Made by a program: the position numbers and the translations under genes. From NCBI GenBank assembly GCA_030410095.1, contig JAUFRC010000001.1:1004501-1068500 (forward strand): 64,000 nucleotides of DNA, given 5' to 3'. Below are positions 53,083 to 63,065 of the stretch, piece by piece. The first letter of the stretch is position 1, and each line of letters opens with the position of its first letter. The stretch is from Paracoccus cavernae. GTDB lineage: Bacteria > Pseudomonadota > Alphaproteobacteria > Rhodobacterales > Rhodobacteraceae. The notes under the pieces are model-generated. The model did no database searches, was not told where the DNA came from, and saw nothing but the letters and a program-made list of their open reading frames with translations.

Positions 53083-54417
53083 TCAGCCGGTCTTCGTCCC
53101 GGGCAAGGGCTCGGCGCGGTAGCGGCTTTCCTTGAAGGGCAGGCCCAGATGATCGCGCAAGGTCGTGCCGGCCAATGTCCGGCTGTAGCGCCCGCGCGCC
53201 TCGAGTTCGGGGACAACATGGGTGATGAAATCCTCGAGCCCCTGCGCCGCAACCGCAAAGCCGAGGATGAAGCCGTCGACCACGCCGCCATCGATCCAGT
53301 CGATGATCTTCTCGGCAATCTCCGTCCCCGTGCCGGTCCATTCCGAGCGCGGCGTCGCGGCCAAAAGCGCAACCTCGCGCAGGCTCAGACCCTTCTCGCG
53401 GGCATTGGCCTTGAGGCGGTCGGTCGTCGAACGGAAACTGTTGCGGCCGATCTCGCCCAGCTCGGGGAAAGGCCCGTCGGGATCATATTGCGAGAAATCA
53501 TGGTGATCGAAGAAGCGGCCGAGATAGGCCAAAGCATCCTCGAGCGTCAGCAGATTTCGGATGGCCGCGTATTTCGCCTCGGCCTCTTCGCGGGTTGCAG
53601 CGACGATCGGCGAGAAACCGGGAAAGGTTTTCAACGCATCGCGCGCGCGCCCGTGCGCCTGCGCCGCATCCTTGAGCCGCGCCGTCGCAGTGGCGGTTTC
53701 CTCGCGCGAGAGCGGGTTGAGGAAAACCCCGTCGGCATATTTTCCCGCCAGCCCGATCCCCGCATCCGAGGTACCCGCCTGGAAGATCACCGGCTGCCCC
53801 TGCGCCGAGCGCGGCGCATTGAGCGGTCCCGCCACCGAGAAATAGCGCCCCTTGAAATCGAGCGTATGGAGCTTTTCGGGATCGAAGAACTGCCCCGTTT
53901 CGCGATCGCGTAGAATGGCATCCCCGTCCCAGCTGTCCCAAAGCCCCTGCGTGACCTGAAGGTATTCATCCGCGATCTGGTACCGCTCGCCATGTTCGGG
54001 ATGGGCGCGGGTATAGTTCAGCGCCGTGCCCTCGAGCGGGGTGGTCACGACATTCCACGCGGCCCGCCCGCCCGAGATCAGATCGAGCGATGCCAGTTGC
54101 CGCGCCACGGTGAACGGGTCGGAATAGGATGTCGAAATCGTCCCGGCGAGGCCGATCTTGCTGGTCCGGACCGCCAGCGCCGACAGAATGGTCATCGGCT
54201 CGAAGCGGTTGAGAAAATGCGGGATCGACTTTTCGTTGATGTAAAGCCCGTCCGCGACAAAGACGAAGGCGATGCCCGCCGCCTCGGCCTTGCGGGTCTG
54301 TTCGATGTAGAAATCGGTGTTCACGCTCGCATCGGCAGGCCCCGACGGATGTTTCCAACTGTGCATATGCCCGCCCGCGCCATGGAGCATCAGGCCGAAT
54401 GTGATTGGTCGCGACAT
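53083..54417 (-). CDS. LLM flavin-dependent monooxygenase, NtaA/SnaA/DszA family (YtnJ-like)
   Basis: FMNH2-dependent monooxygenase of 444 residues, intact. Starts ITFGLMLHGAGGHMHSWKHPSG; then FVADGLYI, LEPMTILSALA-like FEPMTILSALAVRTSKIGLAGTISTSYSDPFTVARQLASLDLISGGRAAWNVVTTP, then QPVIFQAGTSDAGIGLAGKYADGVF. These are family hallmarks for nitrilotriacetate, dibenzothiophene-sulfone and S-alkyl cysteine oxygenases. In the ytmI-type sulfur operon of B. subtilis the equivalent (YtnJ/CmoJ) opens N-acetyl-S-alkyl cysteine. Last gene of this leftward operon. Confidence 0.88.
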   Translation of the reverse strand: MSRPITFGLMLHGAGGHMHSWKHPSGPADASVNTDFYIEQTRKAEAAGIAFVFVADGLYINEKSIPHFLNRFEPMTILSALAVRTSKIGLAGTISTSYSDPFTVARQLASLDLISGGRAAWNVVTTPLEGTALNYTRAHPEHGERYQIADEYLQVTQGLWDSWDGDAILRDRETGQFFDPEKLHTLDFKGRYFSVAGPLNAPRSAQGQPVIFQAGTSDAGIGLAGKYADGVFLNPLSREETATATARLKDAAQAHGRARDALKTFPGFSPIVAATREEAEAKYAAIRNLLTLEDALAYLGRFFDHHDFSQYDPDGPFPELGEIGRNSFRSTTDRLKANAREKGLSLREVALLAATPRSEWTGTGTEIAEKIIDWIDGGVVDGFILGFAVAAQGLEDFITHVVPELEARGRYSRTLAGTTLRDHLGLPFKESRYRAEPLPGTKTG

Positions 54418-54437
54418 GGTTTTTCTCCGGTCAAAAG

Positions 54438-55419
54438 TCAGGCGGCGGCGCTGAGCGCCGGTCCCGCGATGAGATGCAGCGAGGCCAGCCGCGCCGAGGT
54501 TTCGGCGACGGGCTGGTCGATGACGAATTCGGCAATGCCGAAATCGCGGGCAAGCGCATCGAAGCCCGCATGGATATCCTCGGCGGTGCCGGCAAGGATG
54601 GTCGGGCGGCGCTCGGTCAGACTGTAGTCGAGCGGGCCGTATTGGGCGGCGTAATCCAGCGCGCTTTCCTTGGAGCCGAGATTCACGCTATGGCCGTCCT
54701 CGAAGGTCAGCCGCAGAAAACGTTGATCGCCCAAGCGCGCCTCGGCTTCGGCGCGGGTCGGCGCGGCAAAGGCCAGAACCGCGAGAACAGGCGCAACCGC
54801 GCCGCCCTCGCGCGCCAGAGACAAGGCCGCACGGGTCACCTCGGCATTGCCGTCGTGATGGCCCGCATGAACATAGCCCCAGCCGAGATCGCGGGCCTTG
54901 CGCGCCGTCGCCGCACTGCCGCCCAGCAGAAAAGCCTGCGGTGCTGTTTCGGGGCGCGGGATGATCGCGGCCCCTCGTGCGGCCCCCGCAGCCATGCGGC
55001 AAGATCGTCGATGCGGCGGTCGAGATCGGCCAAAGCCTCTGGCCGGAGCTCTTTTGCAGGGCCCGCGTCACCCGCGGCAGCCCGCCCGGCGAGCGTCCGA
55101 CCCCGAGATCGACCCGCCCCGGCGCGAGGCTTGCCAGAACCGAGAAAAGCTCGGCGACCTTGTAGGCGCTGTAATGTTGCAAAAGGATGCCCGCGCTGCC
55201 GACCCTGATCCGTTTGGTTTGCGCCAGAATATGCGAAATCAGGATCTCGGGCGCGGCGCTGGCCAGACCGGGGATGGCGTGATGCTCGGCCAGCCAATAG
55301 CGGTGATAGCCGAGCTTATCGGCAAGCCGCGCGGCCTCAAGCGATATGCGCAAGGCCTCGGCCGCCGAGCGCCCCGCAGCCACGGGGGATTTATCCAGAA
55401 GGCTGAGGCGATAGCTCAT
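54438..55419 (-). CDS. LLM luciferase-like monooxygenase, MsnO8 family (YtmO-like; one frameshift)
   Basis: About 327 residues. Starts MSYRLSLLDKSPVAAGRSAAEAL, RLADKLGYHRYWLAEHHAIPGLASAAPEILISHI, RVGSAGILLQHYSAYKVAELFSVLASLAPGRVDLGVGRSPGG: typical MsnO8. The frame changes near 54985, then PETAPQAFLLGGSAATARKARDLGWGYVHAGHH. B. subtilis YtmO is of this type and is encoded in the same sulfur operon. Flavin-dependent oxidation of a sulfur compound is probable; exact substrate unknown. Confidence 0.86.
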
Positions 55420-55500
55420 GGGAATGCTCCGTACTGGGTCGGGGAATGGATGCCGGCAGGAAGCGCCGCAACGGGCGCCCCCTGTCGTGAAAGGCGAGGA

Positions 55501-56449
55501 TCAGTTTTCGGGCAGCCCCGGCGGATTGACCTCCGAGGTCGCGAGCGCTTCGTCCCCGACCAGCCAGCGCGAGAGGGTGCGTCCGTAAGAGCCGTCGGCG
55601 ATCAGGCCGTTCAGCGCGATCGCCACCGGCGCGGCCAGTCCGGAATCCTTGCGCAAGGTCGCCGCCACATCCGAGCGCTCGGGCCAGCCCGCCGACAGCG
55701 TCCCGACCTTCGGAAGTCGCCGTCGCGCTTGGCAATCGCCACCAGTTGGGCATGGGGCTGGACCATGACGTCCACCCTGCCCGCACGCAGCGCCAGCAAT
55801 TTGGCGCCTTCATCGTCGTAATAGACGAGCTCTGCCGGCTCATGCCCCGCGGCCGTAATGATCTCGTTCCATCGGCCGAGTATCCGCTCCTGATTGGTCC
55901 CGATCCCGACCACGATGGTCAGGCCCGCGATATCCTCGGGAACGGCGATCTTCTGCACCGGACTGTCCCGATGCACGAAGAAGCCGTGAAGGCCCTGCCG
56001 ATAGGTCGCGAAATCGAATTTCTTCTTGCGCTCCTCGGTCACGCCGACATTCGACAGAACGACGTCGATCTTGCCCGATTGCAGCGCAAGCGGCCAATCG
56101 GCCCATGCAACCGGCACGATGACCGGCTCGAGCCCCAAAGCCTGCGCGATCAGCGCCCCGATATCGGGATCGGCGCCGACAATGGTCGTGGTATCCGACG
56201 CATAGGTCGACAAAGGCGGGCCACCCGGATTGGTGCCGATCGTCAGCTTTCCGGCAGTCACGAAAGGATAACCGGCAGGGATCGCGGCAATGGCCGCAGG
56301 GTTGGGGCGGTCTTGGCCCGCGCGGCCTGATCGGGCGAGAGATCGAAACTCGGGCTCTCGGCCAAAGCGGCAAGCGGGCGCTGCAGCCAGAAGGCCGCCC
56401 CAAGGCCGATCGCCGCACGGCGGCTGAGGACAGGGTGCTTTTGGGTCAT
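55501..56449 (-). CDS. Amino-acid ABC transporter substrate-binding protein, first of a pair (two frameshifts)
   Basis: SBP family 3. Tat-like signal LSRRAAIGLGAAFWLQRPLAALA. After a break near 56310: IPAGYPFVTAGKLTIGTNPGGPPLSTYASDTTTIVGADPDIGALIAQALGLEPVIVPVAWADWPLALQSGKIDVVLSNVGVTEERKKKFDFATYR, a perfect SBP_bac_3 pattern. A break near 55700 precedes the C-terminal WLVGDEALATSEVNPPGLPEN. About 316 residues. The paralogue next to it is very similar. Probably binds a sulfur amino acid or its N-acetyl form. Confidence 0.85.
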
Positions 56450-56576
56450 ATCGGGTCTTTCTGGGATCGACCGCACCATGCGGCCAAGGGGATCGGACGT
56501 TGATCTGGGGAGCGGTCCGCAACATTCGGCACAAGGACGCCGGCAGGGCTGCGGGAACAGGGCTGCGGAGGCTCGT

Positions 56577-57502
56577 TTACTTCTCGGGAAGACCCGGCGG
56601 GTTGGTGCGCGATTGGCTGATCGCCTCGTCGCCGAGACCCCATTTGCCCAGCACCTCGGCATAGATGCCGCTGGCGATCTGCGCATTGAGCGCCGCCGTC
56701 ACCGCATCGGCAAGGCCCGCGCCCTTTCTGGTCGCGACCGCGATTTCCGCCGTCAGCGGATAGCCCCCGACAGCACCCCGACGAGCCGCGTCCGCCCGTC
56801 CTTGGCCGCCTTGAAGGCCGAGGTCGCATTCGGCCCGAGATAGAAATCGATCCGGCCCGACTCCAGCGCGAGATCCTGAACGACATCATCGTCGAAATAG
56901 GAAACCTCGGTCGGCGCCAGCCCCTCGGCCTTGTTTTCCTCGATCCAGCGCAAAAGGATCTCTTCCTGATTGGTGCCCGAGGAAACCGCGCCTTTCAGAC
57001 CCGCGATCTGCTTGCGCTCGGTGATCTCGGTCACGGGGCTCGACCCTGCGACGTAAAAGCCCAGAAGGTCGTTGCGGTAGGTCGAGAAGTCGAACTTCTC
57101 CTTTCGCGCCTCTGTCACGGTGACATTATGGATCACCGCGTCATATTTCCCCGATTCCAGCCCCAAGGGCCAGTCGGCCCAGGCAACAGGTACAATCTCG
57201 AGTTCGAGCCCGAGGCTGTCGGCCACGATCTGCGCAAGATCCGGCTCTCCGCCGATTGCGGTACGGGTATCGGTGGCATAGACCGCAAAAGGCAGTCGGC
57301 CGGGCACAGAGGCCACCGTCAACTTGCCTGGATTGACCCAGTTGTATCCGGCAGGCAGCAGCGCGATCGCCGCTTCCACCTTTTCGGCGCGGATCCGGCC
57401 GGGCTGCTCCGGAGAGAGGTCGGTTTCCTCAAGGGCCAGCGCCGGCAGGGGCAAAAGCGCCGCGAGGGTGAAGGCCAGAAGGCTGCGTCTGGTGGTGGTC
57501 AT
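56577..57502 (-). CDS. Amino-acid ABC transporter substrate-binding protein, second of a pair (one frameshift)
   Basis: SBP family 3, about 308 residues. Signal LLAFTLAALLPLPALALEE. VNPGKLTVASVPGRLPFAVYATDTRTAIGGEPDLAQIVADSLGLELEIVPVAWADWPLGLESGKYDAVIHNVTVTEARKEKFDFSTYR, then VSSGTNQEEILLRWIEE. After a break near 56765: GGYPLTAEIAVATRKGAGLADAVTAAL and the tail TNPPGLPEK, shared with its neighbour. Paired SBPs also occur in the B. subtilis tcyJ-tcyK set. Confidence 0.87.
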
Positions 57503-57618
57503 GATGATGTCCTTGAACTGGGGATGTCGGGGCTCCGGAGACGCCTGTCCCGACCCGCTCCCAAACGGGGCCGGAGCGGTGGCGGCGAAGGCGTCGGAAG
57601 CTTCGGTTTCGGAAAGGC

Positions 57619-59418
57619 CTAAAGCACGCGGGCGAGGAAATCGGCGGTGCGGCGATGCTGCGGCCGGTTGAGGATCTGTTCTGGAGCGCCGCTCTCGATC
57701 ACGCGGCCCTGCTCCATGAAGATGATGCGGTCGGCAACTTCGCGGGCAAAGCCGATCTCGTGGGTGACGATCACGAGCGTGATGCCGGAGCGGGCAAGCT
57801 CTCCGATCACGCCCAGCACCTCGCCCACCAGTTCGGGGTCAAGCGCCGAGGTCGGCTCGTCGAACAGCAAAACCTTGGGCTTGAGGGCGAGCGTGCGCAC
57901 TATCGCCACCCGCTGCTGCTGGCCGCCCGACAATTGGCGCGGATAGGCATCGGCCTTGTCGGCCAGCCCGACACGGGCCAGAAGCTCGCGCCCCAGAACC
58001 TCCGCTTGCGCCTTGCCGAGACCGCGCACCTTGACCGGCGCTTCGGTGATGTTTTCGAGCACGGTCAAATGCGGGAAAAGGTTGAAGTTCTGGAAAACCA
58101 TGCCGACTTCAATCCGGCGCTTGAGGATCTCGCGCTCGTCCAGCTCGAAAAGCGTATCGCCCTCGCGGTGATAGCCGATCAGCGTGCCGTCGATCTCGAT
58201 CGTGCCCTCGTCTACGCGTTCGAGATGGTTGATCGTGCGCAGAAGCGTCGACTTTCCCGAGCCGGAAGGGCCGATGATCGCCGTGACCGAGCCCGACGGG
58301 AAGGTCAGATCGACATCCGAAAGCACCCGCAGATTGCCGAAGCTTTTCGCGACATCGCGGATCTCGATCCGCCCGCCGCGCGGCAGGCGCGTGGTCCAGT
58401 CGTCTCCGTCCTGCGCACCGTCAAGACGCGCCGCGCTTTGTGACCCGAGTTGCGAGACGGGTGCGCGTTGCGGCTGCGGCGCCGGCTCGAGCGCAACCAG
58501 CCCGAGGCGGGCAAAGATCACGCGGAAGGCATTGGGCGGCAGGCTGCGCAAGGCACCTCGGGCATAGTGACGCTCGATATGGTACTGGATGACCGACAGA
58601 ACCGAGAGGATGACCAGATACCAGACGGTCGCGACCATCAGGAGTGGGATCACCTCCAGATTGCGGCGGTAAATGATCTGGATCGTATAGAACAGCTCGG
58701 GCAAGGCGAGGACATAAACCATCGAGGTTCCCTTGGCCAAGCCGATGATTTCGTTGAAGGCCGTCGGTACGATCGAACGCATGGCCTGCGGCAGGACGAT
58801 CCGGCGTGCTTGCACGGCTTTGGGCAGGCCGAGGGCCGCGGCGGCCTCGTGCTGGCCTTGGTCGACCGAAAGGATGCCGCCGCGGATGACCTCGGCCGAA
58901 AAGGCACCGAGATTGAGCGTCAGCCCCAGAACCGCGGCCAGAAAAGGCGTCATCAGTTGCGTGGTCGACCAGCTGGCAAAGGTGATTCCGGTGAATGGCA
59001 CACCAATCGCAACAGTTTCATAGAGATAGCCGAGATTATTGAGAATGAGCAGCAGCACGATCAGCGGCAGCGAGCGGAAGAGCCAGATGAACCCCCAAGA
59101 CAAAGCCGCGAGCAACGGCGACGAGGAAACCCGCGCCAAGGCCAAAAGCGTGCCAAGCCCGAAGCCGAAAACCGCACCGAGCGCCGTCAGCAACAACGTG
59201 CGCCCCAGCCCCGCAAGCACCGGCGCGGAAAGGAACCATTCGGCAAAGACCGGCCAGCCCCAGCGGGGATTGCCCAGAACCGATTGCAGGATCAGTGCCA
59301 TAGCGAGAATGGCCGCAAATGTCGCGATGGTGCGGGCCCGACGGCGCACCGGCACGACCCGCAAGCGGCGCGCGGGCGGCGCGGCGATGATGGCGGGAGT
59401 GATATCGGTCAGACTCAT
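57619..59418 (-). CDS. Fused amino-acid ABC permease-ATPase
   Basis: One 599-residue chain, intact, joining a HisM-type permease (residues ~30-290: [77 protein letters not shown] loop) to a full ATPase (residues ~345-599: Walker [13 protein letters not shown], signature [13 protein letters not shown], Walker [29 protein letters not shown]). A ~50-residue linker rich in P, Q and S lies between. Usually these are separate genes (TcyM/TcyN); fusion ensures one-to-one assembly. The two SBPs follow. ATG overlaps the GNAT stop. Confidence 0.92.
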   Translation of the reverse strand: MSLTDITPAIIAAPPARRLRVVPVRRRARTIATFAAILAMALILQSVLGNPRWGWPVFAEWFLSAPVLAGLGRTLLLTALGAVFGFGLGTLLALARVSSSPLLAALSWGFIWLFRSLPLIVLLLILNNLGYLYETVAIGVPFTGITFASWSTTQLMTPFLAAVLGLTLNLGAFSAEVIRGGILSVDQGQHEAAAALGLPKAVQARRIVLPQAMRSIVPTAFNEIIGLAKGTSMVYVLALPELFYTIQIIYRRNLEVIPLLMVATVWYLVILSVLSVIQYHIERHYARGALRSLPPNAFRVIFARLGLVALEPAPQPQRAPVSQLGSQSAARLDGAQDGDDWTTRLPRGGRIEIRDVAKSFGNLRVLSDVDLTFPSGSVTAIIGPSGSGKSTLLRTINHLERVDEGTIEIDGTLIGYHREGDTLFELDEREILKRRIEVGMVFQNFNLFPHLTVLENITEAPVKVRGLGKAQAEVLGRELLARVGLADKADAYPRQLSGGQQQRVAIVRTLALKPKVLLFDEPTSALDPELVGEVLGVIGELARSGITLVIVTHEIGFAREVADRIIFMEQGRVIESGAPEQILNRPQHRRTADFLARVL

Positions 59419-60024
59419 CGCACACCTGCCAATGTGTGGTTGCGTGACGCGTCCGCCTTATAGGCTGCGGCGGCAAGCGCGGCCTCGGCCAGCGAGGCGG
59501 CAGGCTTGCGCAGGGGCGCGCTGCCCGCGCGGCCCTCTTCACGGCCGATATGCTTCTCGAAGGGCAACGTCGCATAGAGTTCGGCCGGAACGGCTGGATC
59601 GAACAGCGGCCGGTAGCCGAGGTTGCGATAAAGCCCGCTGGCCTCGGGCTGGCGAAAGCCGGTGGTGAGAAAACCCGCGTATAGCCTTGCAGGACGGCGG
59701 CTTTCTCCAGCTCGTCCACGACGCGCCGCGCCAGACCCTGCCGCCGCAAGTCGCTGCGGGTCCAGACCCGCTTCAGCTCGGCGGTGCTCTCGTCGTAGCG
59801 CATGAAAGCGCCGCCCGCGATGGTTTCCCCGCGCGCTCGATCAGAAAGAAATAGCCGCCCCGCTCGGGCGCGAAGGCCTCGGGGGGATAGCGGTAAAGCT
59901 CGGCCCGCGCGCCGTCCTTGCTGAAAAGCTGGCCGTAGCGGCTATCATATTCGCGGATGAGATCCTTGATCAGCACGTCGGCTTTGGGATTGTCAGGCGT
60001 TGTCGGAAAAACGAGATCGGTCAT
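59415..60024 (-). CDS. GNAT-family N-acetyltransferase, YtmI/SnaA-like (two frameshifts)
   Basis: First structural gene of the sulfur operon, about 203 residues. Starts [31 protein letters not shown], then [22 protein letters not shown]. The frame changes near 59832; [45 protein letters not shown] contains GNAT motif A with R-R-x-G-L-A. A further change near 59680 leads to [20 protein letters not shown] (motif B). In B. subtilis the equivalent acetylates S-alkyl cysteines before oxidation. TGA overlaps the next ATG. Confidence 0.83.
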
Positions 60025-60167
60025 GGCGGGTGAAATCCTTGTGGAGGCATCGGCGACATGGATCGGGCGGCAGGCATCATGCGCCTGCATGCGCCTGCCG
60101 CGCCATGTCTGGCCGGATGCATCGAGTGAATGAAAGTTGTTGCCGGACGGGCGTTGCGCGGCGCGTG

Positions 60168-60190
60168 AGGCCGGATTTCGGCTCCGGCCT
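60168..60190 (-). promoter_or_regulatory. Stem-loop just after the MMRCCRA leader ORF
   Basis: AGGCCGGA pairs perfectly with TCCGGCCT around a 7-base loop, 7 bases after the leader stop codon. No T run follows on the minus strand, so it may act with a second structure, as an attenuator element or as a Rho or ribosome-stalling control. Its position right behind tandem Cys codons is the main reason to list it. Confidence 0.55.
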
Positions 60191-60196
60191 ATACGG

Positions 60197-60220
60197 TCAG
60201 GCGCGGCAGCAGCGCATCAT
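60197..60220 (-). CDS. Leader peptide MMRCCRA (7 aa)
   Basis: An 8-codon ORF: ATG ATG CGC TGC TGC CGC GCC TGA. Two adjacent Cys codons in a seven-residue peptide are the mark of an amino-acid-responsive leader. Its ATG overlaps the stop of the preceding 22-residue ORF (ATGATG), which supplies the SD, so its reading should depend on translational coupling. It lies 173 bases upstream of the GNAT start on the same strand. Poly-Cys leader peptides that attenuate sulfur operons are known from mycobacteria; the case here is inferred. Confidence 0.6.
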   Translation of the reverse strand: MMRCCRA

Positions 60221-60285
60221 CGCGTCTGTCTTGATCCGGTCGTCGCGCCCCTGCGCAGGCAGGGCTGTGCGGAATGTCTCTGCAT
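60217..60285 (-). CDS. 22-residue upstream ORF coupled to the leader peptide
   Basis: Starts at ATG 60285 with AAGGAG 8-9 bases before it; product MQRHSAQPCLRRGATTGSRQ then TR. It contains one Cys and stops at TGA overlapping the next ATG. It may exist to bring ribosomes to MMRCCRA. No family recognised. Confidence 0.5.
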   Translation of the reverse strand: MQRHSAQPCLRRGATTGSRQTR

Positions 60286-60963
60286 CGGCCAAACTCCTTG
60301 TGGATCCGTCCCCGAGCCCAATCACGACTCGGCTTTTGATATTTACAGCATAGAGATTTGGCGGCTTTCGTAAATGAAACAGACTGGTCGTTTTTTAGCC
60401 TGAAGCGAAGAAAACCTCGCGCAGGCGACGCGAGGAAAAGAAAAATTCCGGCGCGCGGGTCCGTCGGGCCCTCGGCACGGGGTTCAACCGGCAAACGGCA
60501 TGCAGGAGGCTTCCAACCCGCACTGATCCGGCCGCGCGCCGTGGCCGAGGGCGAGGACACTCAGAAACGCCCGCTCCGCATCGCTTTGCCCTGCCCCCTT
60601 CGATCAACCACCGTCGCGGATCGCCCTGCTGATTAAGCGCCGGAGCAAGGCTTTTCCTTCTGCTCCTCCGCGATGATCCGCGCCCCGAAAGAGCGGTGTT
60701 TTTCCTGTTTGAACCATCCCGCTCCGCCCCCGCTTGACGTCTGGGGCACGCGAGCTAGAGCATTCAAATCACTAACGAAATATCCGGTCGGACATATCGA
60801 AAATAGGCGAAATCCCGCCGCTGCCGACAGATGTCGAAATTCTCCGCCGACGCACGTTGCCTTCACCGGCATTTTCATGGACTGCATCCCTGCCAGCACA
60901 ATCGGGGATGAGGCCGCGTGTTTGCGCATGGCTCCCCCAGAGCAAGCAAGAGGAGAAAATCCC
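60286..60963. other. Divergent promoter region between the sulfur operon and the sulfite dehydrogenase gene
   Basis: About 680 bases. Near 60367-60380 is the imperfect palindrome TTTC-GTAAAT-GAAA, in a place suited to control the leftward operon. Near 60780-60797 is another imperfect palindrome (ATATCCG-GT-CGGACATAT), 166 bases before the dehydrogenase. No gene is convincing. Confidence 0.35.
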
Positions 60964-62261
60964 GTGTCGGATTACACAGACAACGCCCGTTCCAACCATG
61001 AATCGCCGGAAGGTTCCGAGACCCGGACCTCCGCCGGTCGCCGCAACTTTCTCAAGACCTCCGGCCTGACCGCGCTGGGTGCCATGCTCGGCATGACCAT
61101 CCCCTTCGAGCGCAACCTGCCCGCAGGCCTGATCCCCGTCGCTTTGGCGCAGGATACCGGCGCGAATTTCCTCGCCGACAAATCGGGCCTGACCCTGCTC
61201 GGCGACCGTCCGGTCAATGCCGAGACGCCCGCGCATCTGCTCGATGACGACATCACCCCCTACAAGCACCTCTTCGTGCGCATGAACGGCCTCGTGCCGC
61301 AGACTGCGCTGGATCAGGATGCCGAGGGCTGGACGCTGACCATCGACGGCGAAGTCGACACGCCGCTGACCCTGACCATCGAAGATCTGAAATCGCAATT
61401 CGAGACCGTGACCAGCCGTCTGGTGATCGAATGCGGCGGCAACGGGCGCTCGTTCTTCCAGCCGGGCACCTCGGGCAACCAGTGGACGATGGGCGCGATC
61501 GGCTGTCCGGAATGGACCGGCGTGCGTCTGGCCGATGTGCTGAAAAAGGCAGGCGTGAAAAGCACCGCCGTCTATACCGGCCATTACGGCAACGACGTCC
61601 ACCTCTCGGGCGATCCGGAGAAAGTCGTGATCTCGCGTGGCGTGCCGATCGCCAAGGCGCTGGAAGAGGATGCGATCATCGCATGGGCCATGAACGGCGA
61701 GCCCCTGCCCGCGCTTCACGGCTTCCCGCTGCGCCTGATCGTTCCGGGCTATCCGGCCTCGGTCTCGCAGAAATACCTCAACCGCATCTGGATCCGCGAC
61801 AAGGAACATGACGGCGCGAAAATGACCGGCGACTCCTATCGCATTCCGGCCTATCCGGTTGCGCCGGGCACCGAGGTTCCGGCCGAGGATATGGTGATCC
61901 TGACCGAAATGCCGATCAAATCGGTCGTGACCTTCCCGAAACCGGCACCAAGGTCAAAGCGGGCGAGACCACGGAAGTGCGCGGTCAGGCATGGTGCGGC
62001 AAGGGCGATGTCGCTGCCGTCCATATCTCGACCGATTTCGGCCAGACCTGGCAGGAAGCACGTCTTGATCCCGCGCCGAACCGCTTCTCCTGGCAGCGCT
62101 GGCGCGCGGATGTCACCCTGCCGCAGCACGGCTATTACGAGATCTGGGCGCGTGCGACCGATCAGGACGGCATCAGCCAGCCGCCGCTCTCGCCGGTCTG
62201 GAACCCGCGCGGATATGCCAACAACATCCAGCACCGTATCGCGCTGGTCGCGGAAGCCTGA
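60964..62261 (+). CDS. sorA: Molybdenum sulfite dehydrogenase, SorA/SoxC type (one frameshift)
   Basis: Periplasmic enzyme oxidising sulfite to sulfate. Twin-arginine signal GRRNFLKTSGLTALGAMLGM. Moco site Cys in RLVIECGGNGRSFFQPGTSGNQW, then VGCPEWTGVRL-like IGCPEWTGVRLADVLKKAGV, GVPIAKALEEDAIIAWAMNGEPLPALHGFPLRLIVPGYPASVSQKYL (substrate and Moco pocket). The frame changes near 61937 in a C run; the dimerisation domain follows (VRGQAWCGKGDVAAVHISTDFGQTWQEA, then YEIWARATDQDG). Start GTG 60964 with AGGAG. About 432 residues. The small cytochrome next to it favours SorAB over SoxCD. Confidence 0.87.
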
Positions 62262-62321
62262 GGCCCCGCCGGCCCGCAACATGAGCGGGCCGGAGCCTGT
62301 AACCACATGATGGGAGTTCTC

Positions 62322-62735
62322 ATGCCCCGTATCGTATCGACGGCGATCCTTGGATCTCGGCGCTGCTCTTGGGCGCGGGTTTGGCTTTTGCCGAAGCCAA
62401 CCTCGACCCGATGGAGGCGCTGCGCGCGTCCGGCGGGAAGCAACCCGCTTGACCCGATGACCGCGCTCAGCGCTTCGGCGTCATCCGCCAAAGAGGCCGA
62501 GGCCGGCAATGCCGATTTCGAAGGCCTGCCCGACGGTCCCGGCGCCGAAGAGACCTATTACCAGTGCGTCGCCTGCCATTCGACCGAGATCATCAAGCAA
62601 CAGCGCGTCACCGACCTGCGCTGGGACGAGCTTTGGGACTGGATGGCCAAGTCGCAAGGCATGGTCGAGCCGGACGAGGAAACCAAAGCGGTCATCCTCG
62701 CCTATCTCAAGCAGCATTTCTCGTCCGAGAGATGA
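62322..62735 (+). CDS. Monohaem cytochrome c, probable SorB-like electron acceptor (two frameshifts)
   Basis: About 137 residues. The signal peptide is visible by shifting frame near 62350 (SALLLGAGLAFAEANLDPMEALRASGG), returning near 62450. The haem site is CVACH in ETYYQCVACHSTEIIKQQRVTDLRWDELWDWMAKSQGM, with distal Met ligand candidates in SQGMVEPD. Ends LAYLKQHFSSER. One CxxCH only. 60 bases after the dehydrogenase; likely its direct electron acceptor in the periplasm. Confidence 0.82.
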   Translation: MPRIVSTAILGSRRCSWARVWLLPKPTSTRWRRCARPAGSNPLDPMTALSASASSAKEAEAGNADFEGLPDGPGAEETYYQCVACHSTEIIKQQRVTDLRWDELWDWMAKSQGMVEPDEETKAVILAYLKQHFSSER

Positions 62736-62752
62736 CGCCCTGAACCAAACGG

Positions 62753-62790
62753 AAGAGCCGGACGGACGGATCGTCCGGCCCTTTCATTTT
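62753..62790 (+). terminator. Rho-independent terminator after the cytochrome gene
   Basis: GCCGGACG pairs with CGTCCGGC around a 7-base loop, followed by CCTTTCATTTT. The remaining gap to the next gene (62791-63065) shows no other gene and must hold its promoter. Confidence 0.75.
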
Positions 62791-63065
62791 CCGGATGCAG
62801 CCCCGTGAGCCGAGCGCCGCAAAATTCGGGGCGCACGCATGGCAGCCGCGCTTTGCGCAACGGCTCTTTCGGGCATCCCGAAACGGCTTGATGCCGAACC
62901 CTGCCGCGCGGCTTTCCGCCCCCGCGGCGCAACTGTCACCGCACTGTTAAGTCTTTGCGATCTGATCGGATCTTGGCGGCACCCAGCGTTTGCCTCCGTT
63001 TACTCCGCATCATTTGTATGTTTCACCTGTACAAGTTTCGCCACTCATCCGCCAAGGGCTTCGTC

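Noticed and set aside
58450..59463. A 337-residue plus-strand ORF over the ABC fusion gene
   Set aside because: Antisense shadow of a well-supported gene.
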